Below are positions 1 to 6,831 of a stretch of DNA of 64,000 nucleotides, piece after piece. How positions within the stretch are numbered: position 1 is the stretch's first letter; every line of letters starts with the position of its first letter. Source of the DNA: Streptomyces wuyuanensis (GTDB lineage Bacteria > Actinomycetota > Actinomycetes > Streptomycetales > Streptomycetaceae); contig NZ_FNHI01000013.1 in assembly GCF_900103455.1 (NCBI RefSeq), positions 1-64,000 on the forward strand. Reading direction: 5' to 3'. Under the pieces are notes generated by a model. The model was not told the origin of the DNA. It made no database searches and saw only the letters and a list, made by a program, of their open reading frames with translations. The position numbers were made by a program, and so were the translations under genes.

Positions 1-215
1 GCGCGGGTGTCCCACTCGCGCGGGCGATAGCCGTTGCGATGGTTGACGCGTTCCTCGCTGACCTGCCCGTACTCCGCGTTGCAGAGGGCGTCGGCCTCCG
101 CCGACATGAGCGCATCGGCGAACGTCTTCACCATCGCGCGCAGCAGATCGGGACTCGCCGAGGCGAGGTTGTCCTCGGCGAGGGCGTGCAGGGGCAGACT
201 GTCTGGTGCGGTCAT
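1..215 (-). CDS. IS256-family transposase, N-terminal part (runs off left edge)
   Basis: Read on the minus strand from the ATG at 215, this gives about 71 residues that run off the window. The run LLRAMVKTFADALMSAEADA followed by LCNAEYGQ and VNHRNGYRPREWDTR is the conserved start of IS256-family (DDE, Transposase_mut) transposases of actinobacteria, which cut and paste their own insertion sequence. A good ribosome site (GAAGGAG, about 8 bases upstream) supports the start. The catalytic DDE residues would lie outside the window. I could not define the terminal inverted repeat in the roughly 200 non-coding bases upstream (216-422). The insertion probably truncates or flanks the older element here. 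Confidence 0.85.
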   Translation of the reverse strand, partial: MTAPDSLPLHALAEDNLASASPDLLRAMVKTFADALMSAEADALCNAEYGQVSEERVNHRNGYRPREWDTR

Positions 216-422
216 CGTGCTGATCTCCTTCGAGGCTTCGACACTTCGAAGATCAGCCGGTGGCCGTTCGTCTATGCGGGCGCCATCCCGATGCCGGAGC
301 AAACCCCCGGATCAGGTCGAACCCGTACACCACTTCCCAGGACGCAACCCCCGCTGGATCGGGCATGCAGCGGGCACGGCACACTGGGCGTGTCGGCATC
401 GGCGGTTCTGGCTGGGGGAAAC

Positions 423-692
423 GTGAGCAAGGGTTGGCCTGAGCGTTGGTGGACGACGGCTCTCGTAGCTGTGGCACTCGTCGGCATCGTGTCCTACGAC
501 GTCTGGTGGGTCGCGAGGATCCTTGCGGAGCCAGTCCTGGACTGGTGGGATCTCCTCGGGCCATGCGTGGGGGGAACCTGGTTCGCGCTCCTGACGGTGT
601 CGACTGCCCATCGTGCGATCATCCTCCGCAGGAGCACACGAGCCGCAGATGTTGAAACGCAGTCCGGGGGGGCCAGCAGAACTGGAACCTGA
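423..692 (+). CDS. Small membrane protein of unknown function
   Basis: An 89-residue frame starts with GTG behind a GGGGGAA ribosome site. It has two hydrophobic stretches, one near residues 10-30 (TTALVAVALVGIVSYDVWWV) and one near 47-65, then a basic tail (IILRRSTR). It looks like a two-pass inner-membrane protein. It overlaps the presumed start of the broken integrase by 44 bases, so it would be a passenger gene of the older element. I do not recognise the family. Confidence is limited by its short length. Confidence 0.45.
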   Translation: MSKGWPERWWTTALVAVALVGIVSYDVWWVARILAEPVLDWWDLLGPCVGGTWFALLTVSTAHRAIILRRSTRAADVETQSGGASRTGT

Positions 693-1843
693 GAGGTGGG
701 GCAGGTCAACCTGTCACCCGAACCTGCAGCAGACCCTCTGGCGCCGCAAGGACGGCCGCTACGAAGCCCGCGTCTACGTACCCCAGCCTGACGGCACCCG
801 AAAGCGTAAGACGGTCTACGGAGCCACCTGGGAGGAGTGCGAGACCAAGCGGCAGGAGCTGGTGCTGCGGGACCGCCAGGACGTCCCCACCTCCACCCGC
901 TCCGCCAAGCTCTCCGAGTGGCTGCCCTACTGGCTGGAGGAGTTCGTCAGGAGCGACCGTAAGAAGACGACATACGCCAAGTACGAGACGCACGTCCGCC
1001 GCTACCTGATCCCGCACATCGGGACCAAACGGCTGGAGACCTTGGGAGCAGCGGATGTGCGCCGCATGCTCGCGGCCGTGGCGGCTCAGGCGTCGACCGC
1101 CACGGCGAAGGAGTCGCACCGCGTTCTGCGTAGTGCGCTCACGGCCGCATGCCGCGAGGAACTGATCAGCCAGAACGTGGTCAAGCTCGTTCCGGCCCCT
1201 CGGGTGCAGCCGCGAGAGCTGAAGCCGTGGGACCTGGCGCAGACGACGACCCTTCTGGAGGCCGCGAGGAAGGATCCGCTGTACGCAGCGTTCGTTCTGG
1301 CCGTGGCTCTCGGCTTGCGCCGAGGGGAGGTCCTTGGGCTTCGCTGGTCGGACATCGATCTGGAGCGCCGCACGCTCACCGTGCGGAACCAGATCCAGCG
1401 CGTACAGAAGGAGTTGTACGAGGACTCGACGAAGAACCGTCGCACCCGTGTCGTCCCTCTCCCCCTCATGTGCGGTGGCACCGCTGCGGTGGCAGCGTCT
1501 GCGGCAAGCCGGTCAGCGACTCGCGGCGGGGCAGACGTGGCATGACAGCGACTACGTGTTCACGACTCGCACCGGGCGCACGATCGAGCCGATGAACCTC
1601 AGCCGTTCGTTTCAGCGCATCGCGGAGGACGCAGGGCTCCCCCGCATTCGCCTGCACGACGCCCGGCACGGGTGCGCCACGCTCCTCTTTGCCGCAGGTG
1701 TGCCGGCCCGCGTCGTGATGGAGATCCTCGGGCACTCGCAGATCGCCGTCACGATGAACATCTACACCCATGTCTCCGACGATCACCGGCGGGAGGCGAT
1801 GGGGCGCATGGACCGGCTGCTGCGGCGGCGCCGGCCCGAGTGA
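649..1843 (+). pseudogene. int: Tyrosine site-specific integrase, broken by a +1 frameshift
   Basis: The first part reads as a phage/ICE integrase: an N-terminal AP2-like/SAM-like region (ARVYVPQPDG, then a core-binding domain near YETHVRRYLIPHIG) and the first catalytic arginine in LGLRRGEVLGLRW. After LPLMC at about 1473 one extra G moves the frame. The rest continues in the next frame with VAPLRWQRLRQAGQ, the HxxR motif (LHDARHG), the GH motif (ILGHSQI) and the catalytic tyrosine in NIYTHV. All catalytic boxes survive in two frames, so a single base is the only visible lesion: a recent mutation or a sequencing error. The start at 649 is uncertain. The gene points at the att repeat, as in pSAM2-like elements. 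Confidence 0.85.
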
Positions 1844-1871
1844 GGGAGCGGCTGCCGTCAATCACTACCGT

Positions 1872-1907
1872 CAAAGGCCCCCAACCATGATCGGTTGGGG
1901 GCCTTTG
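1872..1907. terminator. Bidirectional hairpin terminator between old integrase and attL
   Basis: A 14-15 bp perfect stem (CAAAGGCCCCCAACC against its complement) closes a six-base loop and has A/T-rich ends on both sides. It can stop the old integrase on the plus strand. Read on the minus strand it lies just beyond the 3' end of the tRNA fragment at 1913, so it is probably the original tRNA-Val terminator. Confidence 0.8.
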
Positions 1908-1912
1908 CACTG

Positions 1913-1956
1913 GTGGGCGCGGACGGTTTCGAACCGCCGACATCTGCTTTGTAAGA
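1913..1956. repeat. attL core (44-bp copy of the tRNA-Val 3' part)
   Basis: It is a perfect 44-base match to 42681-42724, beginning GTGGGCGCGG and ending TTTGTAAGA. The match breaks exactly at 1957. It contains the 3' half of tRNA-Val up to the anticodon stem but no 5' half, so it is the displaced tRNA end left after integration. It also marks the junction with the older element on the left. Confidence 0.97.
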
Positions 1957-1980
1957 ACCCGTAAACCGAAGGTCAGACCC

Positions 1981-2051
1981 TCCGAGAACTTCCGAGAACT
2001 CCCCCACAGCTTCCCTACCTGCGAAAACGAGGACTTCCGAGAACTTCCGAG
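1981..2051 (+). repeat. Repeated TCCGAGAACTTCCGAG, candidate integrase arm sites
   Basis: The 16-base string TCCGAGAACTTCCGAG occurs at 1981-1996 and again at 2036-2051, each made of tandem 10-base TCCGAGAACT-like units. They lie between the att core and the integrase stop codon, where arm-type binding sites of tyrosine integrases are normally found. The repetition is seen; binding is inferred. Confidence 0.6.
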
Positions 2052-2067
2052 GCCATTCGAGGGGGGA

Positions 2068-2089
2068 TTGTGGCCCCGTTGCGGCCCCG
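2068..2089 (+). repeat. Tandem 11-mers TTGTGGCCCCG / TTGCGGCCCCG, candidate arm site
   Basis: Two adjacent 11-base units differ at one position. A matching tandem pair, ATGTGGCCCCG twice, lies near the other att site at 42588-42609 in the same orientation. Shared motifs near both prophage ends would be brought together around attP, as expected for integrase or excisionase arm sites. Confidence 0.6.
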
Positions 2090-2104
2090 CGCGGCCTCGC
2101 GGCC

Positions 2105-3361
2105 TCATGAGACCGCCCGCAGATGCCGGCCGGTGGTCAGCGCCGCCCGGACCTCCTCAACCAGCTCGGGGCCCGCGTGCTGGTACAGCCACGTCACCCG
2201 GCCGCCCCGCTCGTGGCCCATGATGACCTGGACATCCTTCTCCGGCACCCCGGCGTCCTTCAGCCGCGTGGCGAAGGTGTGCCGCAGATCGTGCACCCGC
2301 GGCCACCACTCCTTGCGGCCCGTCTCCGGGTTGACGACCAGCCTGGCCAGGCCCGCATCCTTGATGGCAGGGATCCAGTGCCGGCGGAAGTTCGGCCGCG
2401 TCAGCGCGCCACCGAGCGGGCCGCGGAAGACGAGCTCCTCCTCATGCAGGTCCTCGCCGTCGCCGACGGGCGATTCCGTCTCCGCCGGGGCCCACTTGTC
2501 GAGCATCGTCTGAACCGCCGCGACGGCGGCCGGGGTGAGTGGGACCGTACGGAAACCAGCTCGGCTCTTCGGCGCCATCTTGCGTCGGATCCGGCCCCGG
2601 TCATCGATGAGAACTTCCTTCACCTTCACCGTGGCGCTGCCGAGGTCCACATTGCACGCCCGTAGGGCTGTGTACTCGCCCCACCGCATGCCCGTCTCCT
2701 CCGCGAACACTACAAGGGGACGGTAGTAGTCGGTCAGCTGCTCCCGGATCGCGTCGCACTGTGCGTGCGTCGGCGGGATCATGTCGTCGGGGTGCTTGGC
2801 CGGTGCCGCGGACACCTCGATGTCCAGGGTCGGGTTCACGCTGATGCGGCGGTCTCGGAGCGCGGCGACCATCATGTGCCGCAGCAGCTCCAACACCTTC
2901 TTCTGGGTGGCGTGCCCCTTCACCTCGTTCGTGATCCAGTCCTGTACCTGGATCCACGTGATGCTGTTGAGCTTGCGCCGGCCCCACTTCGGCTGCACGT
3001 GGACCTTCCACGCCGACAGCTTCCGGTTCCGCGTCGTGATCGACTTGGTCTTGACCGTGGGCCACCAGACCGCGTACCAGTCGTCAACCGTGATGGAGCC
3101 CCGCTTCGGATCCTGATAGGTGCCCTCCCGGACCTGCGTGCGCACCTTATCGAGATGCGCCTGCGCCTCCTTCAGGCTCGGGAACGTCGGGCCACACTGC
3201 TTGCCCGAGGGATCCCGATACCGGGCCTGCCACGGGCCCGTGCAGTCCCGCACGGGCTTCCGCTCCTTGTACTGGCCCGGCGGGAACTCCGCCAGGCACA
3301 ACGCACAGCCGCACAGCTTGCTGCGTTTCTGCCGCGGGTTTTGTGACGCTCTACGCGCCAT
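2105..3361 (-). CDS. int: Prophage tyrosine integrase
   Basis: A 418-residue tyrosine recombinase that inserts the phage at the tRNA-Val core and, with an excisionase, removes it. The N terminus carries a cysteine-rich stretch (CGCALCL, residues 17-22) and an arm-binding-like segment (ARYRDPSGKQCGPTFPSLKE). The core-binding domain lies near residues 90-180. Catalytic residues are visible: R226 (TGMRWGE), K265 (APKSRAG), HDLR with H357 and R360, H383 (MGHERGG) and Y393 (WLYQHAG). It ends about 150 bp from attL with candidate arm sites between. The start overlaps the stop of the small upstream gene by 11 bases, so the two are probably co-transcribed. Confidence 0.96.
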   Translation of the reverse strand: MARRASQNPRQKRSKLCGCALCLAEFPPGQYKERKPVRDCTGPWQARYRDPSGKQCGPTFPSLKEAQAHLDKVRTQVREGTYQDPKRGSITVDDWYAVWWPTVKTKSITTRNRKLSAWKVHVQPKWGRRKLNSITWIQVQDWITNEVKGHATQKKVLELLRHMMVAALRDRRISVNPTLDIEVSAAPAKHPDDMIPPTHAQCDAIREQLTDYYRPLVVFAEETGMRWGEYTALRACNVDLGSATVKVKEVLIDDRGRIRRKMAPKSRAGFRTVPLTPAAVAAVQTMLDKWAPAETESPVGDGEDLHEEELVFRGPLGGALTRPNFRRHWIPAIKDAGLARLVVNPETGRKEWWPRVHDLRHTFATRLKDAGVPEKDVQVIMGHERGGRVTWLYQHAGPELVEEVRAALTTGRHLRAVS

Positions 3362-3599
3362 TGCGGATCACCTGTCCACTCCTCCGCTGCTCGGGAACGC
3401 GGGGAGTGAGGTCTACGGACTCCCCGCACCAGCAGCGTGCACCGAACTGCGGCTGAGCGATGCCGAGTTGCTCAAGAACCGCCCGCACGGCGATGGCGGT
3501 GAGTGACGGGATGAGGCCGTCTGGCACAGTCAGGATGAGGGACCGGGCATCCCACACAGGATGTGGCTCGTGGGTGGAAAAGCGGACGAGGACACACAT
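3351..3599 (-). CDS. Small protein co-transcribed with the integrase, unknown
   Basis: An 82-residue frame starts at ATG 3599 behind GGGGGT; its TAG overlaps the integrase ATG. The middle reads SLILTVPDGLIPSLTAIAVR and the C-terminal half has a CWCG pair. The overlap argues that it is translated and coupled to the integrase, and it sits where some phages keep an excisionase or directionality factor. No helix-turn-helix is evident, so that role is only a guess. The open frame continues upstream to 3683, but that part lacks a ribosome site. Confidence 0.55.
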   Translation of the reverse strand: MCVLVRFSTHEPHPVWDARSLILTVPDGLIPSLTAIAVRAVLEQLGIAQPQFGARCWCGESVDLTPRVPEQRRSGQVIRNGA

Positions 3600-3760
3600 G
3601 TGTACCCCCAAAGACGCAGGCAGACAGGGTTTGCGTGCGCCGAAGGGGGAGGGCAACGGCCACTGATTCGACCGTACAGCCATGTAGTGGAATATGCGAC
3701 TGTTGTTGCGGAAGCTGATGATCCGTTATGTGCAGGGAGTGACAGAAACCAGTCTTAGAC

Positions 3761-4132
3761 TCACGAGCCGTCGGAACGGTTGTACTCCGCGAGCGCCCGC
3801 ATCTGCGTCTCGGTGATGGACTGCTGTTCCGCGGTGAGCTCGCGGAAGAGCTGGAGGAGTCGCTCCTCCTGGTCCGGGGAGAGGGGCCCGGGTGCTCGCC
3901 GGCCGACGGCTGCGAAGAGCTCGGCTTCGGTGAACTTCGGGAACTCGCGGGCGATGGCGCGTAGCGCGTCGGGGCGTGGGGTGCGCTTGCCGTGGACCCA
4001 GGTGTTGACGGTGGAAACGTGGACGCCGACTCGCCGGGCGATCTCGCTGTCGGTGAGGCCCGGGTATGTGTCCTTCAGGCGCTGGAGTAGCTGCGCGAAG
4101 GTCTCGTCGGTGGGGGTGTCGGCGGTCTCCAC
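3761..4132 (-). CDS. XRE-family phage repressor
   Basis: A 123-residue DNA-binding protein with a lambda-repressor-like helix-turn-helix near residues 26-50 (LTDSEIARRVGVHVSTVNTW). It has a short C-terminal helical tail and no protease domain of LexA/CI type. It is transcribed away from the Cro-like gene at 4402, the usual immunity arrangement of temperate phages. A perfect palindrome at 4157-4179, just upstream of its start, is a likely autoregulatory operator. It probably holds the lytic promoter at 4316-4345 off in the lysogen. If so, induction would not rely on self-cleavage. Confidence 0.85.
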   Translation of the reverse strand: METADTPTDETFAQLLQRLKDTYPGLTDSEIARRVGVHVSTVNTWVHGKRTPRPDALRAIAREFPKFTEAELFAAVGRRAPGPLSPDQEERLLQLFRELTAEQQSITETQMRALAEYNRSDGS

Positions 4133-4156
4133 ATGCGTAAGGGTGCCCTTCGCCCT

Positions 4157-4179
4157 CTACTTTTCGCAAGTAAAAGTAG
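4157..4179. promoter_or_regulatory. Palindromic operator upstream of the repressor
   Basis: Perfect 8-bp arms CTACTTTT and AAAAGTAG are separated by 7 bases (CGCAAGT). The palindrome is AT-rich against a very GC-rich background and lies 25 bases before the repressor start. The half-site GTAG, followed by AA, recurs at 4339-4344 and 4669-4674, which suggests one regulator binds all three places. Confidence 0.7.
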
Positions 4180-4315
4180 AAGCGTGGCGAGAACTCATGC
4201 AGCGCGTAGCCTCCCCGCCACGCGCCGTCGCATTGGCATATGCCGACACTATAGAACAGCCGTTCGAAGATCGCCGCTCTTTGGGCAACCCCTCCGGAGT
4301 TCTCGGCACTTCTCG

Positions 4316-4345
4316 TTGACAAGCCTTCGACTGCGACTGTAGAAA
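4316..4345 (+). promoter_or_regulatory. Early lytic promoter for the Cro-like operon
   Basis: TTGACA at 4316-4321 and TAGAAA at 4340-4345 are 18 bases apart, a near-consensus housekeeping promoter. The -10 box runs into an ATG at 4345, which therefore cannot be the start of the downstream gene. The 20 bases 4326-4345 recur with two changes at 4656-4675. Confidence 0.75.
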
Positions 4346-4401
4346 TGTCGCAAGCGACTCAGACCGAGAAGCTCAACCGCCTCACCCCGCACGAGGTACC
4401 C

Positions 4402-4704
4402 ATGCCAAAGCTGCTCCGCAAGAGCGACGGCCAGCCACTCCGCGACGAAATGCGGCGACAAGGACTGACCCTCGACCAACTCTCCGAGAAGACCCGCAAG
4501 GTCGATCCGGCGGGACGCGGAGTCAGCCCGGCCGCCATCGGCCGCATCACCGGCAAGGGACGCACCGCGCGAGACCGATGCGAACTGCACACGGCGTGGC
4601 TCATCAACGCGGCGCTTGACGCCCGGATCCACCGCCTGTTCAGCATGCCCCCACATTCGACTTCGACAGTAGAAAGGTCAAGGGCTGATGCCGAAGAAGA
4701 GTGA
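4402..4704 (+). CDS. Cro-like XRE-type DNA-binding protein
   Basis: A 100-residue protein beginning MPKLLRKSDGQPL. A helix-turn-helix is suggested by LRDEMRRQGLTLDQLSEKTR and by SPAAIGRITGKGRTARDRCE. It is the first gene rightward of the divergent immunity region, so a Cro-like or early-regulator role fits. I chose the ATG at 4402 because GAGG lies six bases upstream and because the earlier ATG at 4345 overlaps the -10 box. Its last 17 bases overlap the excisionase-like gene. Confidence 0.75.
   Translation: MPKLLRKSDGQPLRDEMRRQGLTLDQLSEKTRKVDPAGRGVSPAAIGRITGKGRTARDRCELHTAWLINAALDARIHRLFSMPPHSTSTVERSRADAEEE
4656..4675 (+). repeat. Second copy of the early-promoter -10 element
   Basis: TTCGACTTCGACAGTAGAAA matches the early promoter stretch at 4326-4345 at 18 of 20 positions. 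It lies inside the end of the Cro-like gene, just before the excisionase-like gene at 4688. It may be an internal promoter, an operator, or both. Confidence 0.55.
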
Positions 4705-4954
4705 CCGCTTCGTCCCCCTGCCGGCCGGCCTCCACCCCCTCCTCTCCCAGCCGCAGTTGGAGACGTTCTACGGCGTCTCGGACTGGCAGGTCCGCGAGTG
4801 GATCCGGGCCGGGATGCCCGTGGAGCCGTTCGCCGGCCGTCAGAAGAGGTTCGACCTCGCGGAGGTCCAGCGCTGGATGGCGGAGAACGACCCGGCGGCC
4901 AGCGACGACGGCGAGGACGCCGGCGCCCCGCAGCTGGTCGCCGCGACTGCCTGA
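4688..4954 (+). CDS. Excisionase/AlpA-like small HTH protein
   Basis: An 88-residue protein with a winged-helix MerR/excisionase pattern: LETFYGVSDWQVREWIRAG, then a wing with PFAGRQKRFDLAEVQRWM. Proteins of this type choose a DNA site with one helix and a short wing, and phages use them as Xis. The position early in the lytic operon, separate from the integrase, suits an excisionase that is made only after induction. An alternative is a plain early transcription regulator. Confidence 0.7.
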   Translation: MPKKSDRFVPLPAGLHPLLSQPQLETFYGVSDWQVREWIRAGMPVEPFAGRQKRFDLAEVQRWMAENDPAASDDGEDAGAPQLVAATA

Positions 4955-5033
4955 CCAAAACGTCGGGGCCGCCCGGACGGCCAGGTCCGAGCGCCCCTCG
5001 GTTCACCCCATCACCAGAGAAATGAGGCTCACC

Positions 5034-5306
5034 GTGAGCATCACTCTACCGACCAACATCCCCTCGGGGGACCGGCGCACGATCCGCGTCGTCGGCATCG
5101 AGCCGGCGCCCGTCGTGTACGTCGACCGCGACGGCGACGAGTGGCACCCCACCGACGAGACCACGCCCGACGGCGAGCCGGTCCTCGCGTGCCCGGCGCC
5201 GCAGAACCCGGACGACCAGGGCGAGGGCCGGTCGCACCCGTGGACGCTGCGCGCGGTACAGGCGTGGTTCGGCCCGCTCACGACGCGTTCGGCGGTGTCG
5301 TCATGA
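5034..5306 (+). CDS. Hypothetical early phage protein
   Basis: Ninety residues from a GTG start placed six bases after GAGG; an ATG twelve bases earlier has a poorer site. The sequence is acidic with a predicted beta-rich first half (RTIRVVGIEPAPVVYVDRDG) and a WHPTDE segment. It overlaps the next gene by four bases (ATGA), so it is part of the translationally coupled early operon. I do not recognise a family. Confidence 0.65.
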   Translation: MSITLPTNIPSGDRRTIRVVGIEPAPVVYVDRDGDEWHPTDETTPDGEPVLACPAPQNPDDQGEGRSHPWTLRAVQAWFGPLTTRSAVSS

Positions 5307-5710
5307 GCACCCCGCAGACCCACGACCCGCTCACCGTCACCACGCTCGACGGCTGTACGTGGACGCGCCGCGCCCTGACACGCGATGGCCGCGGCCTGTA
5401 CGCCCTGGCGAACGTCCGGGAGTGCCCGGACTACGTGCTCGCGACGCTCCTGGAGCTGGCGGAGCACGGTGTCCAGTGCGTTGACCCGCTGGCCACGATC
5501 GTCGCCGAGGTGGGCGCCTTGCCGGTGCCGGTGGGCGACCCGATCCCGTCCGAGCTGACGGAGAAGGCCGCGCCGAGCCCCCGCCGTGCCGAGTCGGTCG
5601 CGAAGCTGCGCGACCTGATCGCCCGGCAGCGGGAGGACACCTACACCAGCCCGCTGCACCACGACTACGCGATCCCGCACGACCTGCCGGAGACGGGGGT
5701 CCGGCCGTGA
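5303..5710 (+). CDS. Hypothetical early phage protein
   Basis: A 135-residue frame starts with ATGA overlapping the previous stop and ends in GTGA overlapping the next start. The sequence has WTRRALTRDGRGLYALANV, a helical middle (VLATLLELAEHGVQC) and a basic helix (RRAESVAKLRDLIARQRED). No catalytic motif is visible. Operon position suggests an early accessory role. Confidence 0.65.
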   Translation: MSTPQTHDPLTVTTLDGCTWTRRALTRDGRGLYALANVRECPDYVLATLLELAEHGVQCVDPLATIVAEVGALPVPVGDPIPSELTEKAAPSPRRAESVAKLRDLIARQREDTYTSPLHHDYAIPHDLPETGVRP

Positions 5711-5793
5711 TCTGGCTCCTCTTCGCCTTCTCCTTCGCCTGGCTCGCCTTCTGGCTCCTTGAACTGCTCCTCGGAGGCACCGATGTCCGCTGA
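5707..5793 (+). CDS. 28-residue membrane peptide
   Basis: Starting from the GTGA overlap with the previous gene, the frame encodes MIWLLFAFSFAWLAFWLLEL followed by a short polar tail and stop. It is a single hydrophobic helix, ten bases of which overlap the next gene. Coupled overlap on both sides suggests real translation. Such peptides are common in actinophage early operons. The function is unknown. Confidence 0.5.
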   Translation: MIWLLFAFSFAWLAFWLLELLLGGTDVR

Positions 5794-6142
5794 CCGTATC
5801 GACGGGCCGACCCCGTTCCACCTCCGTGCCATTCCCGGCGGCGCCCGCCTGGAGCTGGACGGGCTGCGCGAACTGATCGTGCAGGACGTCCTCACCGCGC
5901 TCCTCGACCCGACGGACACCACCCTGTGGGACCGGCTGCACGAGGTCGCCGAGCTGACCCCGGAGACGCGACTGCCGGAGGGCCGGCTCCCGTACGAGGA
6001 GCTGGTGTCGGACCTCGCGGAGCGCTGCTCGTACCGGGTGCCGATCTACGGCCGGGAGCGGCTGTTGGAGCTGTCCCGCCGACTGCGGGAGATCGCCGCG
6101 CCCAAGCGGCTGCCGCAGCAGCAGGGCCGGAGGGTGTCGTGA
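5783..6142 (+). CDS. Hypothetical early phage protein
   Basis: A 119-residue protein with ATG at 5783 behind GGAGG. It is mostly helical and charged (LRELIVQDVLTALLD; RLLELSRRLREIAAPKR), with a beta-rich start (PFHLRAIPGGARLELDG). It overlaps the next gene by four bases. No recognised family; it is part of the coupled early operon. Confidence 0.65.
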   Translation: MSADRIDGPTPFHLRAIPGGARLELDGLRELIVQDVLTALLDPTDTTLWDRLHEVAELTPETRLPEGRLPYEELVSDLAERCSYRVPIYGRERLLELSRRLREIAAPKRLPQQQGRRVS

Positions 6143-6345
6143 AGGAGCGCGTCCTCTGCGCCCACGGCTACGTCCTGATGCAGGACTCATGCCCCGGCTG
6201 CGACCACGAGAGCGAGAACCCGCACCCGGCTGACGCCGTGTCCGTCGTGCCGTCTTGGTCCGACCGCTCTCACACCCGCTGTCGTCGCTGCGGCAAGCGG
6301 CCCAGCAACCGAATCCACACGAAGGGCGGTACCGGCCGTGCCTGA
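6139..6345 (+). CDS. Small zinc-ribbon protein
   Basis: Sixty-eight residues from a GTG that overlaps the previous stop. Two cysteine pairs, SCPGC near residue 17 and RCRRC near residue 52, can form a zinc ribbon. Such proteins usually act as nucleic-acid binding or adaptor proteins. It is one of several CxxC proteins in this prophage. The specific role is unknown. Confidence 0.6.
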   Translation: MKERVLCAHGYVLMQDSCPGCDHESENPHPADAVSVVPSWSDRSHTRCRRCGKRPSNRIHTKGGTGRA

Positions 6346-6577
6346 GCTGATCACCCGCCGAGGCTGGCTCCTCGCCGAGATCCGCACCCGAGCTGGTCTC
6401 TGGACGACCCTCCGCGCCGAATCCGTGCTGCGTCACTCGCCGTGGCCGACGTCCGGCCGCAACACCGCCCGCAAGGACCTGAAGGCCCTTGCCTCGCGAG
6501 GCGAACTGACCATCTGGCACGACCAGACGACCGGCCGCCGCGCGTACACCCCGAACACCGGAAAGGCGGCAGCGTGA
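6338..6577 (+). CDS. Small winged-helix-like protein
   Basis: Seventy-nine residues from GTG 6338, overlapping its neighbours at both ends. The pattern TRAGLWTTLRAESVLR, ARKDLKALASRGEL, then TIWHDQTTGRRAYTPN reads like a winged helix (three helices plus a hairpin wing). This suggests DNA binding. Its position just before the recombination genes suggests an early regulator or replication accessory. Confidence 0.6.
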   Translation: MPELITRRGWLLAEIRTRAGLWTTLRAESVLRHSPWPTSGRNTARKDLKALASRGELTIWHDQTTGRRAYTPNTGKAAA

Positions 6578-6831
6578 TGGCCCGACGCGCACGACGGCCG
6601 ATGGCCAACCACCAGCAGATCGCCGCCAACCTCCGGGCCAACCCCGGCCAGTGGAGCGACGTCCACACCTACCGCACCCGGTACACGGCCGTGGGCATCG
6701 CCCGCTGCATCCGCACCGGCGGCCGGGAGGTCGCGGGCTACAAGCCGGCGGGGGCCTTCGAGGCGGAGATCCGGAACGTTGACGAGGGCACCCTCGTTCG
6801 CGCCCGGTACGTGGGCGGTGGTGCCCGATGA
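6577..6831 (+). CDS. Hypothetical early phage protein
   Basis: Eighty-four residues from the ATG in a TGATG overlap (a GTG one codon earlier is also possible). It is basic, with a helix MANHQQIAANLRANPGQW and then TYRTRYTAVGIARCIRTGG, which may be a small nucleic-acid binding fold. It lies directly before the YqaJ exonuclease and overlaps it by four bases. Confidence 0.6.
   Translation: MARRARRPMANHQQIAANLRANPGQWSDVHTYRTRYTAVGIARCIRTGGREVAGYKPAGAFEAEIRNVDEGTLVRARYVGGGAR

Larger units (their letters stand above)
1..1912. mobile_element. Remnant of an older integrated element left of the prophage
   Basis: This stretch holds an IS256-type transposase fragment, a small membrane protein and a frameshifted tyrosine integrase whose 3' end lies 69 bp from the left 44-bp repeat. 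An integrase pointing at a tRNA-derived att core is the usual layout of Streptomyces integrative elements, so the segment looks like the right end of an earlier element in the same tRNA-Val site. Its left end and its own outer att copy would lie outside the window. The layout is seen; the identity as an integrative conjugative element is inferred. Confidence 0.6.

Noticed and set aside
216..422. Terminal inverted repeat of the IS256-type element
   Set aside because: No convincing end could be defined, because only one end of the element is in the window.
4345..4401. ATG at 4345 as the start of the Cro-like gene
   Set aside because: It overlaps the -10 hexamer of the early promoter and has no ribosome site, whereas ATG 4402 has GAGG at the right distance.
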